DNA from: Semisulcospira habei
Lineage: Eukaryota > Mollusca > Gastropoda > Semisulcospiridae
Direction of reading: 5' to 3'
Assembly: GCA_036245525.1 (NCBI GenBank)
Contig: BTPG01000006.1
Span: 74,630,727-74,694,726 of the forward strand
Length of the DNA stretch: 64,000 nucleotides
Made by a program: the position numbers and the translations under genes. Every line of letters begins with the position of its first letter. Positions within the stretch are counted from its first letter, which is position 1. Below the pieces are notes generated by a model. That model was not told the DNA's origin. It saw only the letters and a list, made by a program, of their open reading frames with translations, and searched no databases. Positions 32,219 to 42,970 of this stretch are shown here, one piece after another.

Positions 32219-32424
32219 GGTCGCGACTACTCATCTAGAAGGGTCACAGAGCCTCATGGGCCCTCGCTGTCGACCGCACGAGCTCGTGAACGTGTCAGAA
32301 ACCTCGGGCTGACCACATTTCGATACAATTTCTTTCTCCAAAAGAAAATATAATCGGACACTATAATATACGTTTACGCTGATTATAAGCCAGCTGACGT
32401 AGGCCATGCTTCTGACATCTTTGT

Positions 32425-32570
32425 TTAACCCTTTTCATCCTGATACACTAAAGCTTGCAATAAATTTAACTGTAACTGAGATAGTTCAAGGGTGGTGCCA
32501 GAATAGCTTGGGGCCTGAGGCGCCAAGCTATTCTGGCACCACCCTTGAACTAAATGGCTGATCTAATCTG
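32425..32570 (+). mobile_element. Family B2 element, right end lost
   Basis: TTAACCCTTTTCATCCTGAT start; hairpin 32481-32562 with GTGGTGCCAGAATAGCTTGG and CCAAGCTATTCTGGCACCAC. Confidence 0.8.
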
Positions 32571-32620
32571 AAATGATGAAATCACACTCTTATCACTACG
32601 CAATATATAATTATGTAAGT

Positions 32621-32690
32621 GGCACATATATCCTCATGCGTCCGCACCATCCGGGGAGGGGGGGGGCTCATGAGGATCTATGCCCCTCAT
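32621..32690. mobile_element. Family A hairpin, eroded, with G run
   Basis: ACATATATCCTCATGCGTCC and GGCTCATGAGGATCTATGCC. Confidence 0.6.
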
Positions 32691-32837
32691 CTACACGCTC
32701 ATCTAAAAGGGTCACAGAGCCTCAAGAGCTCGTGAACGTGTCAACAACCGCGGGCTGACCAAATATCGATAGAGTTCCTTTCTCCAAAGGAGATTATAAT
32801 CGGACACTGTACGTTCTGACCACTTCTGAAATCTTTG

Positions 32838-32986
32838 TTGAACCCTTTCATCCTGAGGCGCCAAGCTATTCTGGCACCACCCTTGAACTAAAATGGTTGA
32901 TCTATCACGTAATATGTAATGTAGCTTTCACAGGACACTAAGCAAATTATTTTTTTTAAAAATCAGCCTCACTATGAAATGGGTTA
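32838..32986. mobile_element. Family B2 element, half hairpin
   Basis: TTGAACCCTTTCATCCTGAG is joined directly to GCGCCAAGCTATTCTGGCAC: the left arm is missing. Ends CTCACTATGAAATGGGTTA. Confidence 0.75.
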
Positions 32987-33147
32987 TTTCAACTCGAAAC
33001 AGCACAGACGACCTATAAATCTGGACTCAAAGTGATGACAGCAAGAGGCATGGATCCTCATGAGCCCCCGCGACAGCGGGGGCTCATGAGGATCTATGCC
33101 TCTTGCAGACGGGTCGTGTTCATGTGTTCTCGGCAGTCAGAAGGTTA
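32985..33147 (+). mobile_element. Family A element, left-shortened
   Basis: Hairpin 33041-33107 is near-perfect (GCAAGAGGCATGGATCCTCA / GAGGATCTATGCCTCTTGC); right flank GGGTCGTGTTCATGTGTTCT and TCGGCAGTCAGAAGG. Confidence 0.85.
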
Positions 33148-33632
33148 CAGACGTTTTGCGCCAATCCCAGGTAACATTGTTGGCTATTTTCCAAAGAAAA
33201 CGCCGTATTCTGCACGCGACACTCTATCTCTGCTACAGCAACAGGCTGATAGCGTTTATTAGGGAAGATGATAAGTTTCTGCAAGATCGGCTGTGAAAAC
33301 TTTAAACGCCGCTGACGTCGGGATACTGTTAAAAGTTGAGAAGTTTCTAGGGCGTATTGCTGGAAATTTCCCCGTGTTAATAGCCACTGAAACCCGTAAT
33401 TCAACACGATAAAGACGCCGCCACTCGAAAGGAAAATATATGAATCCAGGCTTTAAAGAGCCGGGTGACCAGATAGTGCAACTCAGCAACAGAAAAGATG
33501 ACGAAGAAAACAAAAAAGGCAGCCTGTAATAATGATAATTGCTTTAGTTAAAGCCTTACCAAACGTACATTCCTCATTTTAAGCCAGCAAAACGAGAGGA
33601 GAAGCACTACAAGTTGTTTGTAAATTGTTCTC
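33148..33632. other. Unassigned intronic sequence
   Basis: No exon-like frame with splice sites seen. Confidence 0.4.
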
Positions 33633-33827
33633 TTGACCCTTTTAGCCTCAAGGTGCCATTTCTCAAATTTTGGAAGCGTTGCCCAATGACTTGGATTGAC
33701 CATGATCGTTCAAGGGTAGTGCCAGATCAGCTTGGCGCCTTCAGGCGCCAAGCTAATCTGGCACTACCCTTGCATTAGCATGGCCTATCCATCTCCTGCT
33801 GTAGGGACTCGGGGCTAAAAGGGTTAA
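33633..33827 (-). mobile_element. Family B1 element, reverse orientation
   Basis: TTGACCCTTTTAGCCTCAAG start, hairpin 33696-33790, end TCGGGGCTAAAAGGGTTAA. Confidence 0.85.
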
Positions 33828-34058
33828 TATCTGGAGCTGGGCAGGCCCCGGAATCAAACTGTATGGCCGGGGAGGAGACCAGAGTATCAAAGACTCTAGA
33901 ACCACCCGTACAGCGGAGCGGCTCGACAGTCTGAGAGAATATTTCGCCACCCCTACAAAGCAAACACACACACAAACACAGTCATGGAGGCTGAAAGCAA
34001 AGAGTATACTAGCGTAGGCTCTATACCTTTGCTGAAAGTAAGATGCGAGGCCCCTCGG

Positions 34059-34078
34059 CCCCCCCCCCCCCCCCCACC
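34059..34078. repeat. Poly-C tract
   Basis: C run of about 17. Confidence 0.9.
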
Positions 34079-34135
34079 TAGGAAACATCTTCCTACGCCA
34101 CTGTTATAATTATCCCACGTTAGCTGCATACATAC

Positions 34136-34157
34136 TATCATAGTTCAAGGGTGGACT
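34136..34157. mobile_element. Family B left-arm fragment
   Basis: TATCATAGTTCAAGGGTGGA. Confidence 0.5.
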
Positions 34158-34246
34158 CCGTCCGCTCTAGACATATTTCGACATGTTGTAAGCAGCTTTA
34201 TGACAATGTGACAATTGCTGCAAAAGATAGAGGAGGATCCACGATC

Positions 34247-34276
34247 TTTGTGACAGTTTGTTAAACTGTCACAAAA
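34247..34276. repeat. Short palindrome
   Basis: TTTGTGACAGTTTGTTAAAC followed by TGTCACAAAA, with a TTAA at the centre. Confidence 0.7.
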
Positions 34277-34321
34277 CTCGTTACAACAGACAGGTCTGGC
34301 GAAGCTACCCCACTCCCCATG

Positions 34322-34368
34322 GCACCAAAGATCCTAAATAGTCTATGTAGGATCTTTGATGGCACCAA
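34322..34368. repeat. Short inverted repeat
   Basis: GGCACCAAAGATCCTA faces TAGGATCTTTGATGGCACC across a 14-bp loop. Confidence 0.7.
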
Positions 34369-34483
34369 CCAACCGGCATCAGCTGATAGGCTGCCCGGCC
34401 TTCCCGGCAGAAACTCTCTGTGGGCATCAGGTCGCTTTGAGTACGCAGCAGTAGATTAGATCCCAAGAACAAAACATACATCT

Positions 34484-34549
34484 GCAAGAGGCATAGATCC
34501 TCATGATCCCCTGCAGCCGCAGGGGCTCATGAGAATCTATGCCTCTTGC
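34484..34549. mobile_element. Family A hairpin only
   Basis: GCAAGAGGCATAGATCCTCA, centre CCCCTGCAGCCGCAGGGG, right arm GAGAATCTATGCCTCTTGC. Confidence 0.87.
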
Positions 34550-34963
34550 TTTCAGGGTTCATATCCATGTTTACACCTCAGACCGAGGAAGAAGCGTGGG
34601 CTTGAAGTTGTAACGCAGAGTACTGCAGATACTGATCTAGGTGGTATGCCTGCACAGTAACACCTTGTGCAGAAGCGGCAATATGACAGTAACTATCTTG
34701 TTAGCAATTTGTTACAGAGAATTTGCCATCAGTCAGCATGCGCACCACAAATTCTTGATGGAATTAGGGGACAAAACGTGAAACCTACGCCCGCAACACA
34801 AAATGCGCGCGCTCTCTGTCTCTGTGCGTGATGGATACGTAGATATGCAGAATGACAGACGAAGGGTAATCATATAATTTTTTTTTTTAACAATATCCAG
34901 TGTTGAAACGCCAATGAATCTATATAATAAGTAAGTGCGTGCTCGCACACACACACACATACT

Positions 34964-35250
34964 GCGGGGCAGATCAGTTACCTCCAGATGGGGAAGGGGG
35001 CCCGTGGGGGGGGGGGGGGGTGCGGGGGGTGTTATACCTTCAACCTGACACAACTGGTCTCGCGACGCGCCAGGCCTTCCTCCCCAGCGGCCGAAAAATC
35101 ACAAAGTGGAGTGGGGGGATGGGGTGGGGTGGGGTGGGGGGGGGGGGAGTAAGTGCCAAGCAAGTGTAAGGACGTTTTGCTCCTTGTCACCCAACCGCCA
35201 AAATATCGAAAAGCAAGAGAGGGAGGGTGGGGGTGGGGGGTGGGGGGTGA
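34964..35250 (-). mobile_element. Family K element, reverse and eroded
   Basis: GGGGCAGATCAGTTACCTCC end, G-rich blocks, TATACCTTCAACCTGACACA, GGCCTTCCTCCCCAGCGGCC and CCAAAATATCGAAAAGCAAG correspond to reverse-complement K segments. Confidence 0.65.
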
Positions 35251-35301
35251 GGGGTGGGGGGGGGTGGGGGGGTGGGCAGACTACTGAGACAGGGACTCTA
35301 A

Positions 35302-35481
35302 TTAACCCATTTGTCCCCCAGACCCTACCGCAGGAGATGGATGGACCGTGATAATTCAAGGGTAGTGCCAGATTAGCTTGGCGCCTGAATCACGGTCCAT
35401 CCATCTCCTGCAACTGGGACATAGTTGTCAGGTGACAACTCCAAAATTTGAGAAACTGTGCCTTGGGGTTAAGAGGGTTAA
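35302..35481 (+). mobile_element. Family B1 element with collapsed hairpin
   Basis: TTAACCCATTTGTCCCCCAG start; left arm to CTTGGCGCC then TGAATCACGGTCCATCC. Same CGCCTGAAT junction as the 13297 copy. Ends GGTTAAGAGGGTTAA. Confidence 0.82.
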
Positions 35482-35498
35482 GCATTTTAAAGAATTTT

Positions 35499-35550
35499 CG
35501 GGGGGGGGGGGGGCGTCCGGAATCCCTAGGATCCCCCCCCCCCCCCCCCT
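35499..35550. repeat. Poly-G and poly-C tracts
   Basis: G run at about 35499-35513 and C run at about 35533-35549, complementary to one another. Confidence 0.9.
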
Positions 35551-35804
35551 GCTGACATTCATGACTTTCCCTTTGGGACCTGATATTCCAACACCAATGC
35601 CGCAACACGACTGCTACACTTCGGTATGTGTCACGGGGGATGCTCTGCTCCATCTCTTTGTCAAGTTGTGAGCGCTGTCTGATGCATCAGCAATCCTCAC
35701 TGGTCGGTTCAAGAGGGGGATGGATGTGAGGGGTTGGGGTTAATACTCTCACTGAACTTTAGATTACCTACTTTGCTTGAAGAACACAAGCGTTAAAAAT
35801 GCCG

Positions 35805-35870
35805 GCAAGAGGCATAGATCCTCATGAGCACCCGCGTCCGCGGGGGCTCATGAAGATCTATGCCTCTTGC
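35805..35870. mobile_element. Family A hairpin only
   Basis: GCAAGAGGCATAGATCCTCA / GAAGATCTATGCCTCTTGC. Confidence 0.88.
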
Positions 35871-36249
35871 TGATCGGCAGGTTTTTCGGCTGAAGCTGTG
35901 TCAGTTGCATACCTGGGTTTTGATGGGGCCATTTTCCCATCACGTACGGCGCCTGAGGCGTGCGCGTTGAGACGCAGAGATTTTTCTTACTAAAGATTCT
36001 CTTCCTAACATTCTAATCATAACAAACCCTGCAAGCGCGTGGAACGCTATTCGGCAACACCGGTGCACAAATTAGCTCCCATATTGAAAAAGTAAATGAA
36101 ATCGCCGTCTTCTCCTGTCTTATCGCTATTAAACAGTCTCACCGTAATGAGAAGACGTCGTGCCACGGAGTCATAAACCAACCCTTCTAACCAACACCAT
36201 ATGGAGACTAATTTTCAGTTGCAGTCCGTGACTCGGTCACCTGCCGTCT
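35871..36249. other. Unassigned intronic sequence
   Basis: Nothing recognised. Confidence 0.4.
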
Positions 36250-36315
36250 GCAAGAGACACAGATTCTCATGAGCCCTTGCTGTCGCAAGGGCTCATGAGG
36301 ATCTGTGCCTCTTGC
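36250..36315. mobile_element. Family A hairpin only
   Basis: Centre GAGCCCTTGCTGTCGCAAGG then GCTC: CCCTTGC/GCAAGGG is a two-arm variant. Confidence 0.88.
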
Positions 36316-36623
36316 TGATAGAAAACTGAGGCGGTGGTCGATGATCAAACCTAAGACTGTTTCGGCAAAGCAGATTTAATACCAAGACCGCACGATATCC
36401 CCTGAGTCAGCCAGTTTTAATCACACTGTAGTAGTAGGAAGAACGCTTCGATGACTGGACTGTATTTTTTAAAAAAAATTATTATTTTTTTTTTTACAGT
36501 GGAACACGGATGAAATTAAAAACAAGAGGAATGGAAAAGTTTCAGCCACAGAAGCCTGCGTTAACCCATGAGGCTCTATACCTCTACTTGTTGATGAATG
36601 GTTTTCGCCCTTAAGTCTATGGC

Positions 36624-36727
36624 TGTACTGACGAGCAAAAGAAGTGCGACATTTCTGGAATCATCGGGAACACTGAAGTGTTTCCGATGATTAAAAAAAT
36701 GTCGCATTTCTTTTGCTCGTCAGTATA
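36624..36727. mobile_element. Family F palindrome
   Basis: TACTGACGAGCAAAAGAAGT pairs with TTTCTTTTGCTCGTCAGTA; centre GGGAACACTGAAGTGTTTCC. Confidence 0.88.
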
Positions 36728-36812
36728 AAATAGTAACAGACTTATGTTTTCGACGCAGTATGCTGAAGTACGTTCCTACAACGTATGTCCATGGTTCATA
36801 ACATTCAAAACT

Positions 36813-36890
36813 TTAACCTTTTGGGTGTCGGCAGCGGTTTTTGTGTCGCGATAATTTCAGCAGGTATCATCGCAACGAAAACCGCTGCCA
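36813..36890. mobile_element. Family C palindrome, right end truncated
   Basis: TTAACCTTTTGGGTGTCGGC left arm. The right arm stops at CGAAAACCGCTGCCA, where I-type sequence begins. Confidence 0.75.
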
Positions 36891-36965
36891 GCTAAAGGTC
36901 CTCGGGCCGACATCGGCTGTCAGCTGTGCGGCGCGAGCCAAGTACGGACTGTGGAAATCCTGCTG
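36890..36965. repeat. Family I GC-rich repeat
   Basis: GCTAAAGGTCCTCGGGCCGA and ACATCGGCTGTCAGC. Confidence 0.5.
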
Positions 36966-37330
36966 ACTGGGACCTCAACCGCAGCCGTACAAGAATCGCA
37001 CCACAAACAATGAGACTCCTACTCGACGCGTTCCCCGATTCCGTTACATCAAACAATACGAATATACGCTGTTGAAACTTGCGCACACTTCCATTTGTTT
37101 TTCATTGGCCAAGACAGTGGCACACCCATCTTTGTGCTGACCCTAGCATTTTCACACCTGTCATAACCGCATAGGTGCCTTTTGGCAGGTCTGTGGGCCA
37201 TGGAATAACATTATTCTTTTATTTCCCTCTCAGTCCCCTTCCAGAGTTAGGCATCCTGCCATAAGCACGGACACCAATGTTGATAGAAAACGCCGCTTGG
37301 ACTAGTATGAATAAACAAGGTTATATATTG
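36966..37330. other. Unassigned intronic sequence
   Basis: Nothing recognised. Confidence 0.4.
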
Positions 37331-37403
37331 TGCAAACAAAATGCAAAGATCCTAATGAGCCCCAGCAATCTGCGGGGGGTCATGATGATCTTTGTCGTTT
37401 GCA
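37331..37403. mobile_element. Family A hairpin, variant outer arm
   Basis: TGCAAACAAAATGCAAAGAT and GATCTTTGTCGTTTGCA: AAACAAA/TTT and CAAAG/CTTTG changes kept paired. Confidence 0.75.
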
Positions 37404-37467
37404 GATGGCAGAACCAGAAACTCTTCTGAACAAAGACTCCGAGTAACTTCAACGAAAGTATGTTCTA

Positions 37468-37535
37468 CAAAAATGCATAGATCCTCACGAGCACTTTCAC
37501 CATGCCGGGGCTCATGAAGATCTACGCCTATTGCA
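37468..37535. mobile_element. Family A hairpin only, eroded centre
   Basis: ATGCATAGATCCTCACGAGC and GAAGATCTACGCCTATTGCA. Confidence 0.7.
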
Positions 37536-37680
37536 GATAGGAAGACTCTAAGCATGCCATGGACACCTTCGAGAAATAAACCGACCTGGTATCTCTCTCA
37601 CCCAACAAAGTCTACAGCTTTCAAGGAGTAACGTACACAAAAATCGGACTGGCAAGAGGCAAACAGACAGAATCGGACTA

Positions 37681-37745
37681 GTAAGAGGCATAGATCCTCA
37701 TGAGCCCCCGCAAAGCGGGGGCTCATGAGGATGTATGCCTCTTGC
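37681..37745. mobile_element. Family A hairpin only
   Basis: TAAGAGGCATAGATCCTCAT, centre GCCCCCGCAAAGCGGGGGC. A preceding GGCAAGAGGCAAACAGACAG (37651) suggests a small local duplication of the outer arm. Confidence 0.88.
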
Positions 37746-37848
37746 AGATGGCAAAACGTTTTTGTCGGAAGCTGGCCGAGGTAGGTCTCTCATCGAACAA
37801 GGGCTACCCTTGGACCAAGCCATGCGCGCACTCAAAATAATGTGGACG

Positions 37849-37916
37849 GCAAGAGACATAGATCCTCACGCGCCCCCGCAACTTGCGGGGGCTCATGAGG
37901 ATCTATTCCTCTTTCA
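37849..37916. mobile_element. Family A hairpin only
   Basis: GCAAGAGACATAGATCCTCA, centre GCCCCCGCAACTTGCGGGGG. Confidence 0.87.
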
Positions 37917-38128
37917 GATGTAGTGGTACTCCATCCACGGTCAGGGAATAAAAAAGCTGAGGGACACTGAAACCTGCTCCGTTTTGTGCAGCAACAAGCC
38001 TGAAGGTAAGCCGGTTTACTACCCGTGACACCCCTCCTGCCTTGTTCTTCGTTAGGAAAACAAACGCTGTATTCTTTCTGGCGTCCCGGTATGCAGTACT
38101 ACGAATTCCAAGGACTGACACTAGCAGA

Positions 38129-38350
38129 TTAACCCCTTGCCTGCCACTGCACGTACATTTTTGCTTCCGAGACCTTTGTTCATTCAACGACCAAAATTCA
38201 AGCCAAAGCCCGTCCAAGAAAAGTGGAGCCAAATTGGTCTCAGCCAGAGACATAGATACTCGCGAGCCCCCGCTATCGCGGGGGCTCATGAGGATCTATA
38301 TCTCTTGCAGTTGGGTCGTGTTCACTTTTTCTCGGCAGTGACGGGGTTAA
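38129..38350 (+). mobile_element. Full-length family A element
   Basis: TTAACCCCTTGCCTGCCACT start, hairpin 38242-38309 centred CCCCCGCTATCGCGGGGG, end CTCGGCAGTGACGGGGTTAA. Confidence 0.88.
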
Positions 38351-38687
38351 GAAAGACAGGTCGGCCCTGCAGAAGCTGAAGAAGCGAGATTTTCACTGTC
38401 ACGGTAATAAAAGGAAAAACTCACCTTTCGCTAAAACCAATTTGGGCTGCCTTCCCAAGCCAGACAGCGCAGCGTCACCCAGACCTACGAGACGCTATCA
38501 GGTGCATACAAGTAATTTCTCCTGTGCTGATATGCGAGTCTAGTTCTTATGCTTCCAAGCCGTAAACTCAAAAATCAAAGACCTACCCACATGTCACTAC
38601 TTGATTGAATTTGAGAATGGATATGGTTGGTTCAGTGACAATCTTGGAGGTGTTGTGGTCGTGGCCGTGTGGGAGATTTTTTTTTCG

Positions 38688-38712
38688 GGGGGGGGGGGGG
38701 GGGGGGAGGGGG
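38688..38712. repeat. Poly-G tract
   Basis: G run of about 18 then AGGGGGG. Confidence 0.9.
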
Positions 38713-38978
38713 GAGAGAGAGATTGGAAGGCTGAAAAAAAAAAAGAATCCCCTCTTCCAAGATTACACCGCCACGGAGGTCAAAACGCAACGGGCATTTA
38801 TTTTCTTCTGCCTTGTCAGCGACAATGTAGATAATACCCCATGTAGACACACGCACTGTTTTCTCGGCATGTGGTCTTTAGGGCAATGATTGATGAGCGG
38901 CTCAGTCAGTCCATGTTAACATGTACAGGAACTTACACTGACTGGTCACTTCAGTTCTGCTGAGAACTCAATACATCT

Positions 38979-39045
38979 CCAAGAGGTACAGATCCTCACA
39001 AGCCCCCGCAATGTGCGGGGGCTTATGAGGATCTGTGCCTCTTGC
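38979..39045. mobile_element. Family A hairpin only
   Basis: AAGAGGTACAGATCCTCACA and GAGGATCTGTGCCTCTTGC; CAGATCC/GGATCTG paired. Confidence 0.85.
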
Positions 39046-39134
39046 TGTCCCTGTTTACACCAGTGTGTGTTGGTCCTCTCGAGGGAAGAACAGAACGTAT
39101 GTAGAAAGATTGGCTGGTTACTTCAGTTAATCTT

Positions 39135-39183
39135 GGGGGGGGGGGGGGGGGGGGGGGGCTTATGAAGATCTAGGCCTTTTGCT
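39135..39183. mobile_element. Family A right arm with poly-G in place of the centre
   Basis: A G run of about 22 at 39135-39157 is followed by CTTATGAAGATCTAGGCCTT; the left arm is absent. Confidence 0.65.
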
Positions 39184-39397
39184 GTCTGTCCTCGTTTTGA
39201 TTGCTCGATTGAATTTGTTTTCATGTAATTTTGCTGCTGATTTAATATTCAGGACAGTCTAAAAGATATTGCAGCCTCTTTATTATAAAGCAAAACTTAG
39301 TTGTTCGTCGTCGTTGTCATTTACACCAGCGTAATTTATTTCAGAGGAGGGATGTTGGGCTTGCGTTGGGGGTGGGGGCGGTGGTGGTGGTGGCGGT

Positions 39398-39399
<2 letters not shown>

Positions 39400-39455
<56 letters not shown>
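39400..39455. repeat. (GT)n microsatellite
   Basis: About 27 GT units. Confidence 0.97.
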
Positions 39456-39457
<2 letters not shown>

Positions 39458-39741
39458 GTGATGCTGAAAGCGAAGCGGAGATGAGGTTGGTTGAGGTGGG
39501 AGGGGGGGGGGGGGGTGGCGGGAAGGGCAGGAGAAAAATATCCAAGGACCACCAGTACAAGCAGTACGGCAGGCTTACGCAGGAGCGGTGTGGCCGCATA
39601 AAATTTCAAGTATTTTTGTCTCCCAAGCTTCACGCACAACACCTAAAACAGGGACCGCCCAACATAAAACCTTGATTGACGACGCATCGGTGTACTGTGT
39701 GATACATATTACGCTCACGCTGTGAGATAACAGAATAACCT

Positions 39742-39791
39742 GCGTGCTGGTCTGCGATTTGGGACTTTTCAAAATCGCAGACCAGCACACA
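39742..39791. mobile_element. Family E palindrome
   Basis: GTGCTGGTCTGCGATTTGGG pairs with AAAATCGCAGACCAGCAC: TGCGAT/ATCGCA replaces TGTGAT/ATCACA. Confidence 0.85.
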
Positions 39792-40193
39792 ACCACAAGC
39801 CAGAGGTCAGTCCTGGTCATCGGTTCCTGATATTATTTATAAATTAATACTTCTGGACAGCTCTGAAAGCTACTCCATCATTACAGTCAAGCGGGGAATC
39901 TGGTGCGATCCGTCATTCCATTAAGTAGCACGGCAAGACTCATACTGTGACCTTTTGGAAGAGGGACCACCCTGGAAGGCCCATGCAGTCAGTCTGTACA
40001 TCCGTGTGCCGAGTTTCTTAAAACGAAGGTCCGCGTATCGATTACTCCAGTACTGCAGTAAATTAGTCTTGCTTTACGCCCATATAATGATCCGGGGCAG
40101 TACACTTAAACGATTGAACAAGCCTGAGGTTAAAAACTGACTATCAGTATCACAGCATAGGACGGAAAAGGTCTAAGTGTTTTTTGGTTTTTT

Positions 40194-40278
40194 TTAACTC
40201 ATTCTTGGCGCGCCGCATCCGGACACTGACGCGGTACAAAGCCGCGTATCCGAATGCAGCACGTCTGGAATGCGTTAA
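40194..40278. mobile_element. Family D palindrome, eroded
   Basis: TTAACTCATTCTTGGCGCGC start and GCACGTCTGGAATGCGTTAA end. Confidence 0.8.
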
Positions 40279-40873
40279 CAAATAGAGCTTTTTTTCAGGT
40301 CGAAATTCTGAAACCTGGAAGCGGCGCGGGTAGCAAGGAATTCGAGGGATACAACCACTAGGAGTAAGCAAAAAATCTTCGGGCAGATATCGGCCGCAGA
40401 CTTTGGCTTTACTGGGTGTGATCCTCTGAGTGAGAACTGCAAATTACGCTGAGCCGAAAGGTTGACAAGCTGAAACTCCGAAATTTGGACCAGCGTTGTT
40501 CTCTGAATTGATCACAAATCACATATAGAGACAGATGGCTATTTTATTCTGGCATATCGCCCTTGCTGATCGGGCACTAGGACGCAGTCCACGCCAGAAG
40601 TCGAGAGCCGAGGCCACGGGCAATGGATTCACACTATATCAAAGACCCTGCACAGAAATCTAGGCGTAGCTGCAGTATCTATGGCTATACTGACGTTGGT
40701 GCAACTGAGTTTCCGGATTTGCATCAGGTGAGGGACCAACCCAGCTACTGCGTGTGACTTTTACCACAGGCATGGCAAAGGTGCGAAGAATGCTTGCAAG
40801 CATAGGGTGCACCCTCCCATGCTCTGTGGCATTTTACCCGATACTTTCGATTGAAACGCGTCTTCCGCCCGCC
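40279..40873. other. Unassigned intronic sequence
   Basis: An I-like CTTCGGGCAGATATCGGC at 40378; otherwise nothing recognised. Confidence 0.4.
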
Positions 40874-40943
40874 GCAGGAGGCACAGATCTTCACAAGCCC
40901 GCAGCTTTCAGCGGGGGGCTCATGAGGATCTATGCCTCTTGCT
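40874..40943. mobile_element. Family A hairpin only
   Basis: GCAGGAGGCACAGATCTTCA and GAGGATCTATGCCTCTTGC. Confidence 0.8.
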
Positions 40944-41204
40944 TGGGCGATTCCGGCTGCGTGTTAAAATTCCTGGGTGGAGGGTGCACCGATTCTGCTC
41001 CGGCCTTTTTACCTGGACATGCCAGCATTGACCCTGAATGTCTGCAGTTTATACCTGTGTGGTCTTACCTCGTCTCTCTCTCTCTCCCCCACCAACCTTT
41101 ACTCACTCCTGATCACATGCCTTCTAAACCATACGAGGCCAGCGGTGTTGCACACCTTCTACATCACCTTCCTGCTTCTTTACACCCCATCATTACAAGT
41201 ACGT

Positions 41205-41262
41205 TTAACCCTTTGCCTCCTAATGACGATACCTCTCGGCGGAGTAGAAATCAAAGGGTTAA
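41205..41262. mobile_element. Family H-related short element, 58 bp
   Basis: TTAACCCTTTGCCTCCTAAT start, GACGATACCTCTCGGCGGA, end AAATCAAAGGGTTAA. Only one arm of the H core is kept. Confidence 0.7.
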
Positions 41263-41407
41263 GATGCACCCCCCCCCCCTCCTTCTGTAAGCATACGCAA
41301 AATGGCGGATCGGAATTATAAAACAGTTTGTTTGTTTTTTCGCTGAGGTCAGCTGACGTAAGGAAGATTGGACTTTAAATATGGTTTAGAGCTCTTGAAT
41401 GATCTCT

Positions 41408-41535
41408 TCGAAAAGTGGGGAAGGGGCGTAGGGGTGGGTGGGGGGTGGGGGTGCTCGGTAAGTCTGGGGTGGGTGGGGACTATCAAGGGGGAGAGGATTG
41501 GGGGGGGGGGGGAATAGGGGGGGGGAGGAGATTGG
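41408..41535. repeat. G-rich tract
   Basis: GGGTGGGTGGGGGGTGGGGG-type sequence, potentially G-quadruplex forming. Confidence 0.8.
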
Positions 41536-41910
41536 GAGGGTGGATTTGACAAGAGGACAGGACTACCTAGGTGCATTTAAACTTCTGTTGTCTTCAGTCA
41601 TACTCTGCCAACACAGAAAAAGCTGAAAACACAGAGAGGGAGGGGGGGGGGGGGGATGCACGCATAATCGCGAAAAGAAGGATCGCAAAACAGTCTGCCC
41701 TCACAGAATCCTATTATTCTGAACGAAAACATAACGAGTTTACCACGCCTTTGATCGCTGAGGGAAAATAAACACGAAGATAACATGTAATCCTACGGCT
41801 CACCGCTGTATTCTCATTATTTCTTATATCATCACAGAATGAACAATCTTCACAATCTTCAATCTTCTCCATCTGAGACATGACCGTACAAAGGTGACTT
41901 GGACCAACAA

Positions 41911-41950
41911 GTGGCTTTAGCGGGGGCTCATGAGGATCTGTGCCACCTGA
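41911..41950. mobile_element. Family A right-arm fragment
   Basis: GCGGGGGCTCATGAGGATCT. Confidence 0.6.
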
Positions 41951-42310
41951 AGACGGATCAAGTCAATGGAATAATGTTAGAGCACTAATTCGGTGAAAGA
42001 CTTGCGCCTCACAAACATGGAAGGAAAACAGTCTCGACAGTCAGTCAGCCAAAACATCTTTCATCTGTCTGAAGCACAGCTCCTCATCAGACGCCTAAGC
42101 ACGCAAGGCCTCATAAGGATCTAAAGCATCATGTTGGCGACCATCAGCCCTTCTTTACATCTCTATTCCTCCATCCAACGGTAGATTTCAGCAAAAGTCT
42201 GTAGAAGAAACCGCGAAAACGTAGCATGACAATGCCCTGTTTTCTTTACCTTTGATCACGTGGCGCTAACGCTGGATCTGTCCTGAAAGGGTTCAGTTAG
42301 GATCTCAGCT

Positions 42311-42378
42311 GCAAGAGGCACAGATCCTCATGAGCTCCAGCCTGGTGCGTGGACTCATGAGGATCTATGGCTTTTTGC
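42311..42378. mobile_element. Family A hairpin only
   Basis: GCAAGAGGCACAGATCCTCA and CATGAGGATCTATGGCTTTT. Confidence 0.82.
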
Positions 42379-42472
42379 TTACCCAACTTATTCTAAGTTG
42401 CTCAGGGGACGTCTTTTTGTCTTCAGTTGCTCCAGCGCTTGAACAGAATTAGGTGAATATAACCTTACATGT

Positions 42473-42539
42473 GCAAGAGGCATAGATCCTCAAGAGCCTC
42501 CGCCTCTGGCGGGGGCTCATGAGGATCTATGCCTCTTGC
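42473..42539. mobile_element. Family A hairpin only
   Basis: GCAAGAGGCATAGATCCTCA, centre CCTCCGCCTCTGGCGGGGG. Confidence 0.87.
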
Positions 42540-42796
42540 TGGCCCTACTTATATTCAAGGCACTCAGACCGACGGAGATACATGAGGATTGAAGAACTGG
42601 GGACCGGAGATTGTTCGATACGGCCAGTCAATCTCTCTTCGCTGAGCTTGTCGGTATGAGCATCAAGGTCTCCCGCAGATACATCATGCAATCTGTTCAG
42701 AAGCGAGAGGGGTCATGTTCTAGGACCAGCAGAAGCCGCAAGTCGCATAAAATTCTGGGACAACCAGCGCAACAGTAGACGGCAACACACACACAT

Positions 42797-42798
<2 letters not shown>

Positions 42799-42839
<41 letters not shown>
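42799..42839. repeat. (AG)n microsatellite
   Basis: About 20 AG units. Confidence 0.95.
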
Positions 42840-42841
<2 letters not shown>

Positions 42842-42882
42842 AACCTCTGCCCAAACAGGTTTGAAGAAATGGTGATAGAAAC

Positions 42883-42970
42883 TATACCGACGAGCGAAAG
42901 AAATGCGACGAAACAGAAACACTATAAACTCCATTCCCAAAATGTCGCATTTATTTTGCTCAGCAGTATA
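42883..42970. mobile_element. Family F palindrome
   Basis: TATACCGACGAGCGAAAGAA and TTTATTTTGCTCAGCAGTATA ends with AAATGCGAC/GTCGCATTT; the centre is partly lost. Confidence 0.75.

Larger units (their letters stand above)
31975..32830 (+). repeat. Local tandem duplication carrying A and B2 copies
   Basis: Three related units start near CAAATTACGCAATATATC (31995), CATTACGCAGTATATCC (32135) and CACTACGCAATATATAA (32595). The last two share CTCATGCGTCCGCACC, GGGTCACAGAGCCTCA, AGCTCGTGAACGTGTCA, GGGCTGACCA and ATAATCGGACACT, period about 460 bp. Confidence 0.8.

Noticed and set aside
35805..35870. A hairpin as a microRNA precursor
   Set aside because: Length and pairing would fit, but dozens of near-identical copies with perfect symmetric stems point to a repeat. 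Small-RNA data would be needed to reopen this.
37681..37916. Regularly spaced palindromic repeats resembling a CRISPR array
   Set aside because: The A hairpins are irregularly spaced, occur across the whole window, and the sequence is animal nuclear DNA; there are no uniform spacers or cas genes.
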